The notes beneath the pieces were generated by a model. It worked only from the letters and a program-made list of their open reading frames with translations, did not search any database and was not told where the DNA came from. Shown piece after piece: positions 4,655 to 13,046 of a stretch of DNA of 24,126 nucleotides; position 1 is the stretch's first letter; each line of letters opens with the position of its first letter. The translations under genes and the position numbers were made by a program. Source of the stretch: a virus. The stretch spans positions 1-24,126 of IMG/VR virus record IMGVR_UViG_3300046011_004380, one strand, 5' to 3'.

Positions 4655-6876
4655 TGTACGAACAAAATTTAATAACCACATTAACTGACTATATTAAACC
4701 AACTATTATAAGTAGGCTTAATAAAAGCAAGAAGTGGGAATACGGATATAATAAAGATCATGATGTAATTGTTATAAGCAAAACAGGTAAGATTGGAGAA
4801 ATTGTAGAAATACAAAATTTAAAGATTGCATTACCTTATATTGAAAACGCTTACAAAAGATCTAATAAGAAGGAAGAACAATATTGGGAACAAGCTAAAT
4901 ATCCAAAAGAGCTTGAGCGTATCAAAAGCGTATTTGACTGGAATAAATATCCAGATAAATTTAAAGAAAATTGGTATGACTTTATTGATGCAGAATTCAA
5001 ATACAGAGAAGAAGGTTTTTCTTTTTACAACAATGGCGTACCTACTTATATAACTGGTACACATTATATGTATTTACAATGGAGCAAGATTGACGTTGGT
5101 GCTCCGGATTTTCGTGAATCTAACAGAGTGTTCTTTATATTTTGGGAAGCTTGTAAAGCAGATAATAGATGTTATGGTATGTGCTATTTAAAGAATAGAC
5201 GTTCAGGATTTTCATTTATGTCTTCTGCTGAATTAGTTAACCAAGCTACATTAAGTTCTGACACAAGATATGGAATACTATCGAAGTCAGGAGCCGATGC
5301 AAAGAAAATGTTTACGGATAAGGTTGTACCTATATCAATAAACTATCCTTTTTTCTTTAAACCAATTCAAGATGGTATGGACCGTCCGAAAACTGAATTA
5401 GCTTATAGAATACCTGCATCAAAATTAACAAGAAGAAAATTAGATGCTCAAGAGCAATTAGAAGAGCTTGAAGGATTAGATACTACGATTGACTGGAAGA
5501 ATACTGGAGACAATAGCTATGATGGTGAAAAGTTAAGATTATTAGTTCATGATGAAAGTGGTAAATGGGAAAAACCGGATAACATTCTAAATAACTGGCG
5601 AGTTACAAAAACGTGTGTTAGATTAGGTAGTAAGATCGTAGGTAAATGTATGATGGGATCTACTTCTAACGCTTTAGATAAAGGAGGAGAAAACTTTAAG
5701 AAATTATATTATAGTTCAGATGTAACTAAGCGTAACCGTAATGGTCAAACAAGTTCTGGATTATATTCTTTATTTATACCAATGGAATGGAACTTTGAAG
5801 GTTTTATAGATAAGTTTGGTATGCCTGTTTTCTTAACTCCAGAGCAGCCTATTAAAGGAGCAGATGATATGTGGATTGATTATGGGGTTATTGAGCATTG
5901 GCAAAATGAAGTTGATGGTTTAAAATCAGATCAAGATGCATTAAACGAATACTACAGACAGTTTCCAAGAACCGAGCAACATGCTTTTAGAGATGAAGCA
6001 AAGCAATCTTTATTTAATCTTTCAAAAATATACGAACAAATAGATTATAATGATGATTTAAGAAACTCAAATGTTTTAACCCAAGGAAGTTTTCAATGGG
6101 AGAACGGTGTGCAAGACAGCAAAGTGATGTTTGTACCAAATAAAGACGGTAGATTTTTAATTTCTTGGATTCCTCCGCTAAATCTTCAAAATCGTGTGAT
6201 TATAAAGAATGGGGTTAAATACCCAGGTAACGAACATTGCGGTGCTTTTGGTTGTGATAGTTACGATATATCAGGAACAGTTGATGAAAGTAGAGGCTCT
6301 AAAGGAGCTTTACACGGATTAACAAAGTTTTCAATGGAAGATGTTCCACCTAGTCATTTCTTTTTAGAATATATAGCTAGGCCTCAAACAGCTGAGATAT
6401 TCTTTGAAGATGTTTTAATGGCTTTGGTATTTTATGGAATGCCAATATTAGCAGAGAATAACAAACCTAGATTGCTTTACTACTTAAAAAGAAGAGGATA
6501 TAGAGGTTATTCAATGAACAGACCGGATAAGATATGGAATAAGTTATCACCAGCAGAAAAAGAAATTGGTGGTATACCTTCAGCTTCACAAGATATGTTA
6601 CAAGCTCATGCAGCAGCTATTGAATCCTACATCGACAAATATGTGGGTTTATTAGAAAGAGGTTACGGTGATATGTATTTTCAAAAAACTTTGAATGACT
6701 GGTCTAGATTTAATATAAATAATAGAACTAAGCATGATGCTACTATTAGTTCAGGTTTAGCTATAATGGCTTGCAACAAAAACGCTTACACACCTGTATT
6801 TCACGCTCCAAAAGAGACCGTGTCTTTAGGTTTTAAAAAATATAATAACGAAGGTTTTAGTTCAAAAATAATATAA
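4654..6876 (+). CDS. terL: terminase large subunit
   Basis: A 740-residue DNA-packaging motor with ATPase and nuclease halves. The Walker A-type loop is KNRRSGFS at residues 180-187, the Arg/Lys-rich form usual in terminases. Walker B is LLVHDE at 296-301, with the catalytic Glu301. The coupling motif is MGSTSN, within the segment CMMGSTSNALDKGG. The RNase H-like nuclease half has Asp535 and Asp538 in GCDSYDI, a central segment with FYGMPILAENNKP, and Asp695 in KHDATISSG near the C-terminus. At 740 residues it is longer than typical terminases (450-600), the extra length lying mainly before Walker A, as in several groups of Bacteroidota phages. It binds the portal, encoded three bases downstream, and translocates DNA into the prohead. 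Confidence 0.95.
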   Translation: MYEQNLITTLTDYIKPTIISRLNKSKKWEYGYNKDHDVIVISKTGKIGEIVEIQNLKIALPYIENAYKRSNKKEEQYWEQAKYPKELERIKSVFDWNKYPDKFKENWYDFIDAEFKYREEGFSFYNNGVPTYITGTHYMYLQWSKIDVGAPDFRESNRVFFIFWEACKADNRCYGMCYLKNRRSGFSFMSSAELVNQATLSSDTRYGILSKSGADAKKMFTDKVVPISINYPFFFKPIQDGMDRPKTELAYRIPASKLTRRKLDAQEQLEELEGLDTTIDWKNTGDNSYDGEKLRLLVHDESGKWEKPDNILNNWRVTKTCVRLGSKIVGKCMMGSTSNALDKGGENFKKLYYSSDVTKRNRNGQTSSGLYSLFIPMEWNFEGFIDKFGMPVFLTPEQPIKGADDMWIDYGVIEHWQNEVDGLKSDQDALNEYYRQFPRTEQHAFRDEAKQSLFNLSKIYEQIDYNDDLRNSNVLTQGSFQWENGVQDSKVMFVPNKDGRFLISWIPPLNLQNRVIIKNGVKYPGNEHCGAFGCDSYDISGTVDESRGSKGALHGLTKFSMEDVPPSHFFLEYIARPQTAEIFFEDVLMALVFYGMPILAENNKPRLLYYLKRRGYRGYSMNRPDKIWNKLSPAEKEIGGIPSASQDMLQAHAAAIESYIDKYVGLLERGYGDMYFQKTLNDWSRFNINNRTKHDATISSGLAIMACNKNAYTPVFHAPKETVSLGFKKYNNEGFSSKII

Positions 6877-6879
6877 TAG

Positions 6880-9297
6880 ATGGTTTATACTAATAATAAT
6901 AGTTCTTTTCCTAGTCAGGTAGTACCAGATTCAGAGAAACAAAGCTACGAGTACGGAGCTAAAGTAGGTAGAGCTATTGAAAACGAATGGTTTAGGGGTG
7001 ATAGAGTTGGTGGTGCTGGAAACAGATGGGGATCCAACTGGCAGAACTTCCACAGATTAAGATTATATGCTAGAGGAGAACAATCAGTTCAAAAGTATAA
7101 AGATGAATTATCAATCAATGGTGATCTATCTTATTTGAACCTTGACTGGAAACCTGTACCTGTTATACCTAAGTTTGTTGACATTGTTGTTAACGGTATA
7201 TCTAGCAAGAACTACGATATTAAAGCATACGCACAAGATCCCGATTCAATTAAAAAGAAAACAAATTATGCTTCCGCAATATTGGAAGATATGATGGCTA
7301 AAGATCTTTTAAATGAAATACAAGGAACATTAGGGGCAAATCTATATAACACTATGGATCCTGCTAATTTACCAGAAGATAAAGAAGAATTAGAAATTAG
7401 ACTTCAATTAAGTTATAAGCAAGAAATTGAAATAGCTGAAGAAGAAGTAATAAGTCAAATATTAGATAACAATAAATATCCGTTAATAAACAAAAGATTA
7501 AATTACGATTTAGTTGTTTTGGGTATTGCAGCAACAAAAACAAATTGGAACAAAGCAGAGGGAGTAACAATAGATTATGTTGATCCTGCTAACCTTGTTT
7601 ATTCTTACACAGAGGATCCCAACTTTGAGGATATATATTATGTTGGTGAAGTTAGATCTGTTACGTTAGAAGAGGTTAAAATGCAATTTCCACATTTAAC
7701 AAAAGCTGATTTAGAAGAGATTGAAAAATATCCAGGTGATGTAAATTATACACGTAACTATTACGGACAAGATTATGACACTTCTAATGTACAGGTATTG
7801 TATTTTGAATACAAAACATTTTCTAATCAAGTATTTAAAATTAAACAAACAGATGTTGGTTTAGAAAAAGCATTAGAAAAAACGGATGATTTTAATCCAC
7901 CAGAAAGCGATACATTTAGCAAAGTATCAAGAAGTATTGAAGTTTTATATTCAGGAGCAAAGATATTAGGTCACGAAAAAATGTTAGAATGGAAACTAGC
8001 AGAAAATATGACAAGACCATTTGCTGATACAACAAGAGTACAAATGAATTATGCTATTTGTGCACCAAGAATGTATAAAGGAAGAATTGAATCATTAGTA
8101 AGCCGTATAACAGGCTTTGCAGATATGATCCAGCTAACGCATTTAAAAATACAACAAGTATTAGCCAGATTAGTTCCGGATGGAGTATTTGTTGATGTTG
8201 ATGGTCTAGCTGAAGTTGATTTAGGTAATGGTACAAATTATAATCCAGCAGAAGCATTAAATATGTATTTCCAAACAGGTAGTATCGTTGGTAGATCAAT
8301 GACACAAGATGGAGATATGAACAGAGCTAAAATTCCAATACAAGAATTACAAACTTCATCTGGTAGTGGTAAGATACAATCATTGATACAAACATATCAA
8401 TATTACTTACAAATGATACGTGATGTAACCGGATTGAATGAAGCTAGAGATGCTAGTACACCAGATAGAGATGCTTTAGTTGGTTTACAAAAAATGGCAG
8501 CTGCAAATTCAAATACAGCAACAAGACACATATTACAATCTAGTTTATATTTAACTTTGCGTATATGTGAAAATATTTCAAGAAGAGTTGCTGATTCATT
8601 AAACTTCCCATTAACAGCAAGTTCATTAATGCAAAGTATATCGGTATCATCGGTAGAAACATTAAAGGAATTACAAAACTTGAACCTACATGATTTTGGT
8701 ATTTTCTTAGAATTAGAACCAGATGAAGAAGAACAAGCACAACTAGAACAAAATATACAAGTTGCTTTACAGTCAGGAGGTATTGACCTTGAAGACGCTA
8801 TTGACTTAAGGCAAATTAAAAATATTAAGTTAGCTAATCAATCTCTTAAATACAAGAGAAAGAAAAAGATGGAAAGAGATCAAGCCAATCAACAAGCTAA
8901 TATACAAGCACAAGCACAAGCGAATGCGGAATTAGCAGAAAAAACGGCGATGTCTGAAGTACAAAAGCAACAAGCAATTACGGAACAAAAGATTCAATTA
9001 GAAAAATCTAAGTTACAATTTGAGATTCAAAAGATGCAGCAGGAAGCATTGATAAAGAAACAATTGATGGCAGAAGAATTTAGTTATCAAATGCAATTAG
9101 CAGAAATGCAGGTTGCTCAAGCACAAGAAAAACTTAATAAAATGGAAGATCGTAAAGATCAAAGAACAAAGTTGCAAGCCACACAACAATCTGAATTGAT
9201 TGAACAAAGACAAAACAACACATTACCAAAAGATTTTGAATCAGCAGGATTTGACAATCTTGGGGGATTTGGTTTGGAGCAGTTCTCTCCTAAATAG
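6880..9297 (+). CDS. portal protein
   Basis: An 805-residue protein immediately after TerL, the normal place for the portal. The N-terminal part has WKPVPVIPKFVDIVVNGI and the mixed alpha/beta wing region; a stretch with RDVTGLNEARDASTPDRDAL resembles the stem/tunnel region seen in podovirus portals. The C-terminal part from about residue 640 is a long Gln/Glu/Lys-rich coiled coil (QQANIQAQAQANAELAEKTA, then EKSKLQFEIQKMQQEALIKK), as in portals with an extended barrel. It forms the dodecameric channel at the capsid vertex that TerL docks on and the connector proteins close. No protease or fusion domain is visible. It is separated from the scaffold-like gene by 31 bases that carry the conserved leader motif. 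Confidence 0.88.
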   Translation: MVYTNNNSSFPSQVVPDSEKQSYEYGAKVGRAIENEWFRGDRVGGAGNRWGSNWQNFHRLRLYARGEQSVQKYKDELSINGDLSYLNLDWKPVPVIPKFVDIVVNGISSKNYDIKAYAQDPDSIKKKTNYASAILEDMMAKDLLNEIQGTLGANLYNTMDPANLPEDKEELEIRLQLSYKQEIEIAEEEVISQILDNNKYPLINKRLNYDLVVLGIAATKTNWNKAEGVTIDYVDPANLVYSYTEDPNFEDIYYVGEVRSVTLEEVKMQFPHLTKADLEEIEKYPGDVNYTRNYYGQDYDTSNVQVLYFEYKTFSNQVFKIKQTDVGLEKALEKTDDFNPPESDTFSKVSRSIEVLYSGAKILGHEKMLEWKLAENMTRPFADTTRVQMNYAICAPRMYKGRIESLVSRITGFADMIQLTHLKIQQVLARLVPDGVFVDVDGLAEVDLGNGTNYNPAEALNMYFQTGSIVGRSMTQDGDMNRAKIPIQELQTSSGSGKIQSLIQTYQYYLQMIRDVTGLNEARDASTPDRDALVGLQKMAAANSNTATRHILQSSLYLTLRICENISRRVADSLNFPLTASSLMQSISVSSVETLKELQNLNLHDFGIFLELEPDEEEQAQLEQNIQVALQSGGIDLEDAIDLRQIKNIKLANQSLKYKRKKKMERDQANQQANIQAQAQANAELAEKTAMSEVQKQQAITEQKIQLEKSKLQFEIQKMQQEALIKKQLMAEEFSYQMQLAEMQVAQAQEKLNKMEDRKDQRTKLQATQQSELIEQRQNNTLPKDFESAGFDNLGGFGLEQFSPK

Positions 9298-9308
9298 AAC
9301 AACACAAC

Positions 9309-9328
9309 TAATTATATAATATTTTATC
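9309..9328 (+). promoter_or_regulatory. conserved 20-base leader, copy 1
   Basis: The sequence TAATTATATAATATTTTATC sits directly before the ATG of the scaffold-like gene. The identical 20 bases directly precede the ATG at 12090, and with the ATG the identity runs 23 bases. There is no Shine-Dalgarno. The core TATAATATTTTA could be a promoter -10/-7 element with a very short leader, or a translation-enhancing leader of the Bacteroidota type. Exact repetition at the same distance from two starts is direct evidence of function; which function is inference. Confidence 0.6.
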
Positions 9329-10489
9329 ATGTCAGAACAAATTAAACAAGAAGGAGACTTTAAAATTAAAAAAGCTAAAGTTCCTACTATTAAACATGTA
9401 TCAGCTCAGTCTGTTGCAAAAGTAGATTTAACAAATAAACCCGTAGAAGATGCCGTTCAAGAGCAAACAACAGATGAAGGCGTGTTACAGCCAGGACAAC
9501 CCGAAATGGGATTGCAAGAAGTGGTCGAAGGAAACTCCGAACAAAAAATCATTACCGAACCGGTTGATGAGAAAGAAGTAGTTGTAGTTAATATTACAGA
9601 AACTACTGAAGAAGCAAAAGAACTTGAGGCGGAAGCTGATAAAGCAATTAATGATTTTAAAGTATCAGGTAAACCATTGCCGGAGAATATTGAAAAGTTA
9701 ATTACTTTTATGGAAGAAACAGGAGGAGACATTGAAGATTATACTCGTTTAAATACGGATTATTCTAAATTGAATCCAGAAGTTCTATTAAAAGAATATT
9801 ACAAGAAAACAAAACCGCATTTAGATTTAGATGAGATTGACTTTCACATGGAAGAAACATTCTCGTATGATGAAGATGAGGATGACGAGCGAGAAATTAA
9901 AAAGAAACGTATCGCTTTCAAAGAAGAGGTTGGTAAAGCCAAAAGCTTTCTAGAGGATCTTAAGAGTAAATATTATGATGAAATTAAATTAAAGTCTAAT
10001 GTAAACCCAGATCAACAAAAAGCAATTGATTTTTTCAATCGATACAAAGAAGATCAACAATCAGTTGAGCAAATGCATTCAGCATTTAAAGATAATACCA
10101 AAAAGTTTTTTACACAGGATTTCAAAGGTTTTGATTTCAACGCGGGTGGAAAAACATTCAGGTTTAATCTACAAAATACTGACGCTGTTGCGGATAAACA
10201 ATCAAACATTACTAACCTACTTAAGAAGTTCTTAAATGAAAAAGGTGAAGTAACAGATATGACTGGGTATCATAAAGCAATGTATGCTGCTGAAAACACT
10301 GACAGTATTGCAAACCATTTTTACGAACAAGGTAAAGCTGACGCTATTAAAGAGATGTTAGCCAAATCAAACAATATTTCAACAGAACCTAGACAAACAT
10401 CTGCTGGTGAAATTAACGTGAATGGTTTTAAAGTAAGAGCTATCAATGGTGTTGATTCTTCAAAATTAAGAATTAAGAGTAAATTTTAA
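9329..10489 (+). CDS. scaffolding-like head assembly protein
   Basis: A 386-residue protein between portal and major capsid protein, the usual place of a scaffold. The first 150 residues are very acidic and low-complexity (VQEQTTDEGVLQPGQPEMG, then TEEAKELEAEADKAINDF). The middle is charged and helical (EDEDDEREIKKKRIAFKEEV). The C-terminal quarter is more structured, with FKGFDFNAGGKTFRFNL and a helical ADAIKEMLAKSNN, ending in the basic segment SSKLRIKSKF. Scaffolds commonly carry a basic C-terminal capsid-binding tail, which this end could be. There is no Ser/His protease motif, so a fused prohead protease is unlikely. It follows one of the two identical 20-base leaders. It may alternatively be a retained internal structural protein. 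Confidence 0.65.
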   Translation: MSEQIKQEGDFKIKKAKVPTIKHVSAQSVAKVDLTNKPVEDAVQEQTTDEGVLQPGQPEMGLQEVVEGNSEQKIITEPVDEKEVVVVNITETTEEAKELEAEADKAINDFKVSGKPLPENIEKLITFMEETGGDIEDYTRLNTDYSKLNPEVLLKEYYKKTKPHLDLDEIDFHMEETFSYDEDEDDEREIKKKRIAFKEEVGKAKSFLEDLKSKYYDEIKLKSNVNPDQQKAIDFFNRYKEDQQSVEQMHSAFKDNTKKFFTQDFKGFDFNAGGKTFRFNLQNTDAVADKQSNITNLLKKFLNEKGEVTDMTGYHKAMYAAENTDSIANHFYEQGKADAIKEMLAKSNNISTEPRQTSAGEINVNGFKVRAINGVDSSKLRIKSKF

Positions 10490-10506
10490 ACTAAAACAAA
10501 CACATT

Positions 10507-11997
10507 ATGGCAACAGTAAATGTTACCCCGAACTTCGGTTCGATTAAGCCGTCACAAAAGCAACAAGCTTTAGACACAAATTATTTAAACTTTACGGATC
10601 CAAGTAATGCGGATTTCGTATCATTTGCACAACAATATTTACCAGAAGTTTACGAAGCTGAGGTAGAGCGTTATGGAAACAGAACATTATCTGGTTTCTT
10701 GCGTATGGTTGGCGCTGAAATGCCAATGTCTTCTGACCAAGTTATCTGGTCTGAACAAAACAGATTACACGTTGCATATACTGGAGTTAACGTAAAAAGC
10801 GCTGTAGGTAATACATTAGAGATTGAATCTACTGTAGCAACGCCTGGAGTAAGCCCTGCTAATTATGTAGCTAACGTTATTTCAAAAAACCAAACGATTG
10901 TTATTATGAATCCTGCAACAGGATTAGAGGTTAAAGCTATTGTTATTACTTCTGGAGCGAATGATACTTCTTCTAACGCTGCAAATGGAGCATTAACTGT
11001 TGCTCCTTATACTGCCGTTTCTTTAGCTGCTGCTGGATTTTCTGATACCGACGATAATTTAAAAATCTTCGTTTATGGTTCTGAATACAAAAAAGGTTCT
11101 ACTTTAACAGGTGATGACTACACTAGTATTGAGCCTTCATTTACTCAGTTTAATAACTCTCCAGTAATTATCCGTAACAAATATGCTGTTAATGGATCTG
11201 ATACTGCACAAATCGGATGGGTAGAAATTGCTACTGAAGATGGAGCTGATGGTTACTACTGGTACTTAAAAGCTGAATCTGAAACAAGATTACGTTTTGA
11301 AGACTATTTAGAAATGACAGTTGTAGAGGGTGAATTAGCTGCTGCAGGATCTGCTGCATTAGCCGCTGGTAAAAAAGGTACACAAGGTTTATTTGCTGCT
11401 GTTGAAGACAGAGGAAATATCTTAAATAACTTTAGTCCAGTTGGTGGTTTAGGTTCTTTCGATAATATCTTGAAAAACTTAGATACTCAAGGAGCGATTG
11501 AAGAGAATATGTTATTCTTAAATCGTCAATTATCTTTAGATTTTGATGATATGTTAGCTGGTTTATCTGCTGGTTCAGCAGGTGGGGTTGCTTACGGTTT
11601 ATTTGAAAACTCATCTGAGATGGCATTAAACTTAGGTTTCTCTGGATTCAGAAGAGGTTCTTATGACTTCTACAAAACTGACTGGAAATACTTAAACGAT
11701 GCTTCAACTCGTGGAGCAATGACAGGTGTTGGTAGTTCAATCGAAGGTGTATTAATTCCTGCTGGAACTTCTACAGTTTACGATCAAATTTTAGGAACTA
11801 ACATCCGCAGACCATTCTTACACGTTCGTTATAGAGCTGCACAAGCTGATGACCGTAGAATGAAATCTTGGATCACTGGATCTGTTGGAGGTGCTTACAC
11901 ATCTGACTTAGATGCAATGGAGGTACACTTCTTATCTGAAAGATGTTTATGTGTGCAAGGTGCTAATAACTTCGTGTTATTCACTGCTTCAGCATAA
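10507..11997 (+). CDS. major capsid protein (HK97-fold candidate)
   Basis: A 496-residue protein downstream of the portal and scaffold genes. An N-terminal arm-like segment (residues 1-45) leads into helical EVYEAEVERYGNRTLSGFLR and GAEMPMSSDQVIWSE, as in HK97-type capsid proteins. A beta-rich insertion of roughly residues 95-230 (Gly/Ala/Thr/Asn-rich, AIVITSGANDTSSNAANGAL) could protrude from the capsomer. The C-terminal half has DDMLAGLSAGSAGGVAYGLF and the P-loop-like ALNLGFSGFRRGSYDFYK, then EVHFLSERCLCVQGANNFVL at the end, which is the conserved final strand. Codon use differs from its neighbours: about nine of nineteen Arg codons are CGT/CGC and AAC, TTC and TAC are frequent, whereas neighbours rely on AGA, AAT, TTT and TAT. 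This fits very high expression. A terminator follows at 12015-12048. Confidence 0.88.
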   Translation: MATVNVTPNFGSIKPSQKQQALDTNYLNFTDPSNADFVSFAQQYLPEVYEAEVERYGNRTLSGFLRMVGAEMPMSSDQVIWSEQNRLHVAYTGVNVKSAVGNTLEIESTVATPGVSPANYVANVISKNQTIVIMNPATGLEVKAIVITSGANDTSSNAANGALTVAPYTAVSLAAAGFSDTDDNLKIFVYGSEYKKGSTLTGDDYTSIEPSFTQFNNSPVIIRNKYAVNGSDTAQIGWVEIATEDGADGYYWYLKAESETRLRFEDYLEMTVVEGELAAAGSAALAAGKKGTQGLFAAVEDRGNILNNFSPVGGLGSFDNILKNLDTQGAIEENMLFLNRQLSLDFDDMLAGLSAGSAGGVAYGLFENSSEMALNLGFSGFRRGSYDFYKTDWKYLNDASTRGAMTGVGSSIEGVLIPAGTSTVYDQILGTNIRRPFLHVRYRAAQADDRRMKSWITGSVGGAYTSDLDAMEVHFLSERCLCVQGANNFVLFTASA

Positions 11998-12014
11998 GCA
12001 TAAATAATTGTAAA

Positions 12015-12048
12015 TTTTACCCTCGTTGAATCTACGGGGGTAATTTTT
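12015..12048 (+). terminator. intrinsic terminator after the capsid gene
   Basis: A ten-base-pair stem, TTACCCTCGT (12017-12026) with ACGGGGGTAA (12034-12043), including one T-G wobble, closes a seven-base loop (12027-12033). A run of five T follows (12044-12048) and then TCTTTT nearby. It lies 17 bases after the major capsid protein stop and before a copy of the conserved leader. It is the clearest rho-independent terminator in the window and would separate or attenuate capsid transcripts from the downstream genes. Confidence 0.85.
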
Positions 12049-12069
12049 ACTCTTTTAATAAACAATAAT

Positions 12070-12089
12070 TAATTATATAATATTTTATC
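12070..12089 (+). promoter_or_regulatory. conserved 20-base leader, copy 2
   Basis: The sequence TAATTATATAATATTTTATC again ends exactly at the ATG (12090), identical to the copy at 9309-9328. It follows the capsid terminator, so a promoter here would restart transcription for the head-tail genes. If it acts only at translation, the downstream genes would depend on terminator read-through. Confidence 0.65.
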
Positions 12090-12977
12090 ATGGCACAAGC
12101 TAAAACTGCTGCTAAAGCAAAAACTATTCAACCAAGTACATACGTTGAACCAGAAAATACATTTGAACAATTTGAACAAAGTGTTGAAGAAACCTATATT
12201 GAAGAACCAGTTGCTAAAACAAAACCGCAACCTTCAGCCCCTAAATGGGAAATTAAAGATAGAACATATATTTTAGCGGGACCACACTCCCCTTTAACAT
12301 ATACTATTTCTTCAAGACATACAAGTAGATTTCCTTTATTATGGTTTGACAAAGATAATGGTGATCAAAAAGAATTAAGATATGCTACGAACCAAAACTC
12401 TGTTTTTGTAGAAGATCAAAAAGGAGAATCAACCTTGGGACATATCATATTTAAAAACGGTACTTTATTTGTACCAAAAGAAAAACAAAACTTACAAAAA
12501 CTATTATCATTATATCACCCAGACTTAAACAAGAAATACAGAGAGTTTGATCCTGTTATTACTGCTGGAGATGATTTAGATGATATGGATATACAATTAG
12601 ATGCAATGAATGCAGCAAGAGAAATGGATATTGATCAAGCTGAAGCAATATTAAGGGTTGAGATTGGATCTAAAGTTTCTAAAATGACTTCTAAAGAAAT
12701 TAAAAGAGACTTAATGTTATTTGCTAGAAACAATCCAGATTTATTTATTGATTTAGCAAATGATGAAAACGTACAGCTTAGAAATGTAGCTATTAGGGCT
12801 GTTGAAGCGGGTATCGTAACTTTATCACAAGATCAACGCACATTCTTATGGACATCGAACAATAGAAAATTAATGACTGTACCATTTGATGAAAACCCAT
12901 ACTCAGCTATGGCAGCATTCTTCAAAACAGATGAAGGTATAGAAGTTTTTAGGTCTATAGAGAAAAAAATAGATTAA
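12090..12977 (+). CDS. structural protein downstream of the capsid gene (head accessory or connector candidate)
   Basis: A 295-residue protein of unknown family. Residues 1-50 are low-complexity (Ala/Lys/Gln/Glu/Pro-rich: AKTAAKAKTIQPSTYVEPEN), followed by a beta-rich stretch (DRTYILAGPHSPLTYTISS to GTLFVPKEKQN, about 55-150). After an acidic linker (GDDLDDMDIQLDAMNAARE, about 165-185) the C-terminal 100 residues are helical: EIKRDLMLFARNNPDLFIDL, then ENVQLRNVAIRAVEAGIVTL and a small hairpin RTFLWTSNNRKLMTVPF. The last segment (ENPYSAMAAFFKTDEGIEVF) recalls a winged-helix-like module found in other phage structural proteins. Position after the capsid protein suggests a head decoration, fibre-anchor or packaged protein. 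It begins with the repeated 20-base leader. Confidence 0.6.
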   Translation: MAQAKTAAKAKTIQPSTYVEPENTFEQFEQSVEETYIEEPVAKTKPQPSAPKWEIKDRTYILAGPHSPLTYTISSRHTSRFPLLWFDKDNGDQKELRYATNQNSVFVEDQKGESTLGHIIFKNGTLFVPKEKQNLQKLLSLYHPDLNKKYREFDPVITAGDDLDDMDIQLDAMNAAREMDIDQAEAILRVEIGSKVSKMTSKEIKRDLMLFARNNPDLFIDLANDENVQLRNVAIRAVEAGIVTLSQDQRTFLWTSNNRKLMTVPFDENPYSAMAAFFKTDEGIEVFRSIEKKID

Positions 12978-12988
12978 CACGTAATATT

Positions 12989-13029
12989 AATATATAGAGC
13001 GGTGGCTTAACGGTTACCGCTTATATATT
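12989..13029 (+). promoter_or_regulatory. long hairpin between head-tail genes (D-arm-like)
   Basis: AATATATA (12989-12996) pairs perfectly with TATATATT (13022-13029), and AGCGGT (12998-13003) with ACCGCT (13016-13021), leaving one bulged G at 12997. The top may extend by two G-T wobbles and a C-G pair around TTAACG. It lies in the 69-base gap between two structural genes and ends 17 bases before the next ATG. There is no T run, so it is a weak terminator at best. It may be an RNA processing or translation-control element. The loop sequence TGGCTTAACGG resembles a tRNA D-arm, but no T arm follows. Confidence 0.6.
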
Positions 13030-13046
13030 ATAATAAAATAAGCAAA

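Noticed and set aside
4826-5064. short frames on both strands inside the terminase gene
   Set aside because: They overlap conserved terminase coding sequence and have no family features.
9457-9732. 91-residue Ser-rich minus-strand frame opposite the scaffold-like gene
   Set aside because: Its Ser and Val runs are the complement of Glu-rich and acidic codons in the scaffold-like gene. It has no supporting context.
12989-13029. tRNA gene call for the D-arm-like hairpin
   Set aside because: No anticodon arm or GGTTCGA-type T arm follows, and the stem is longer than any tRNA arm.
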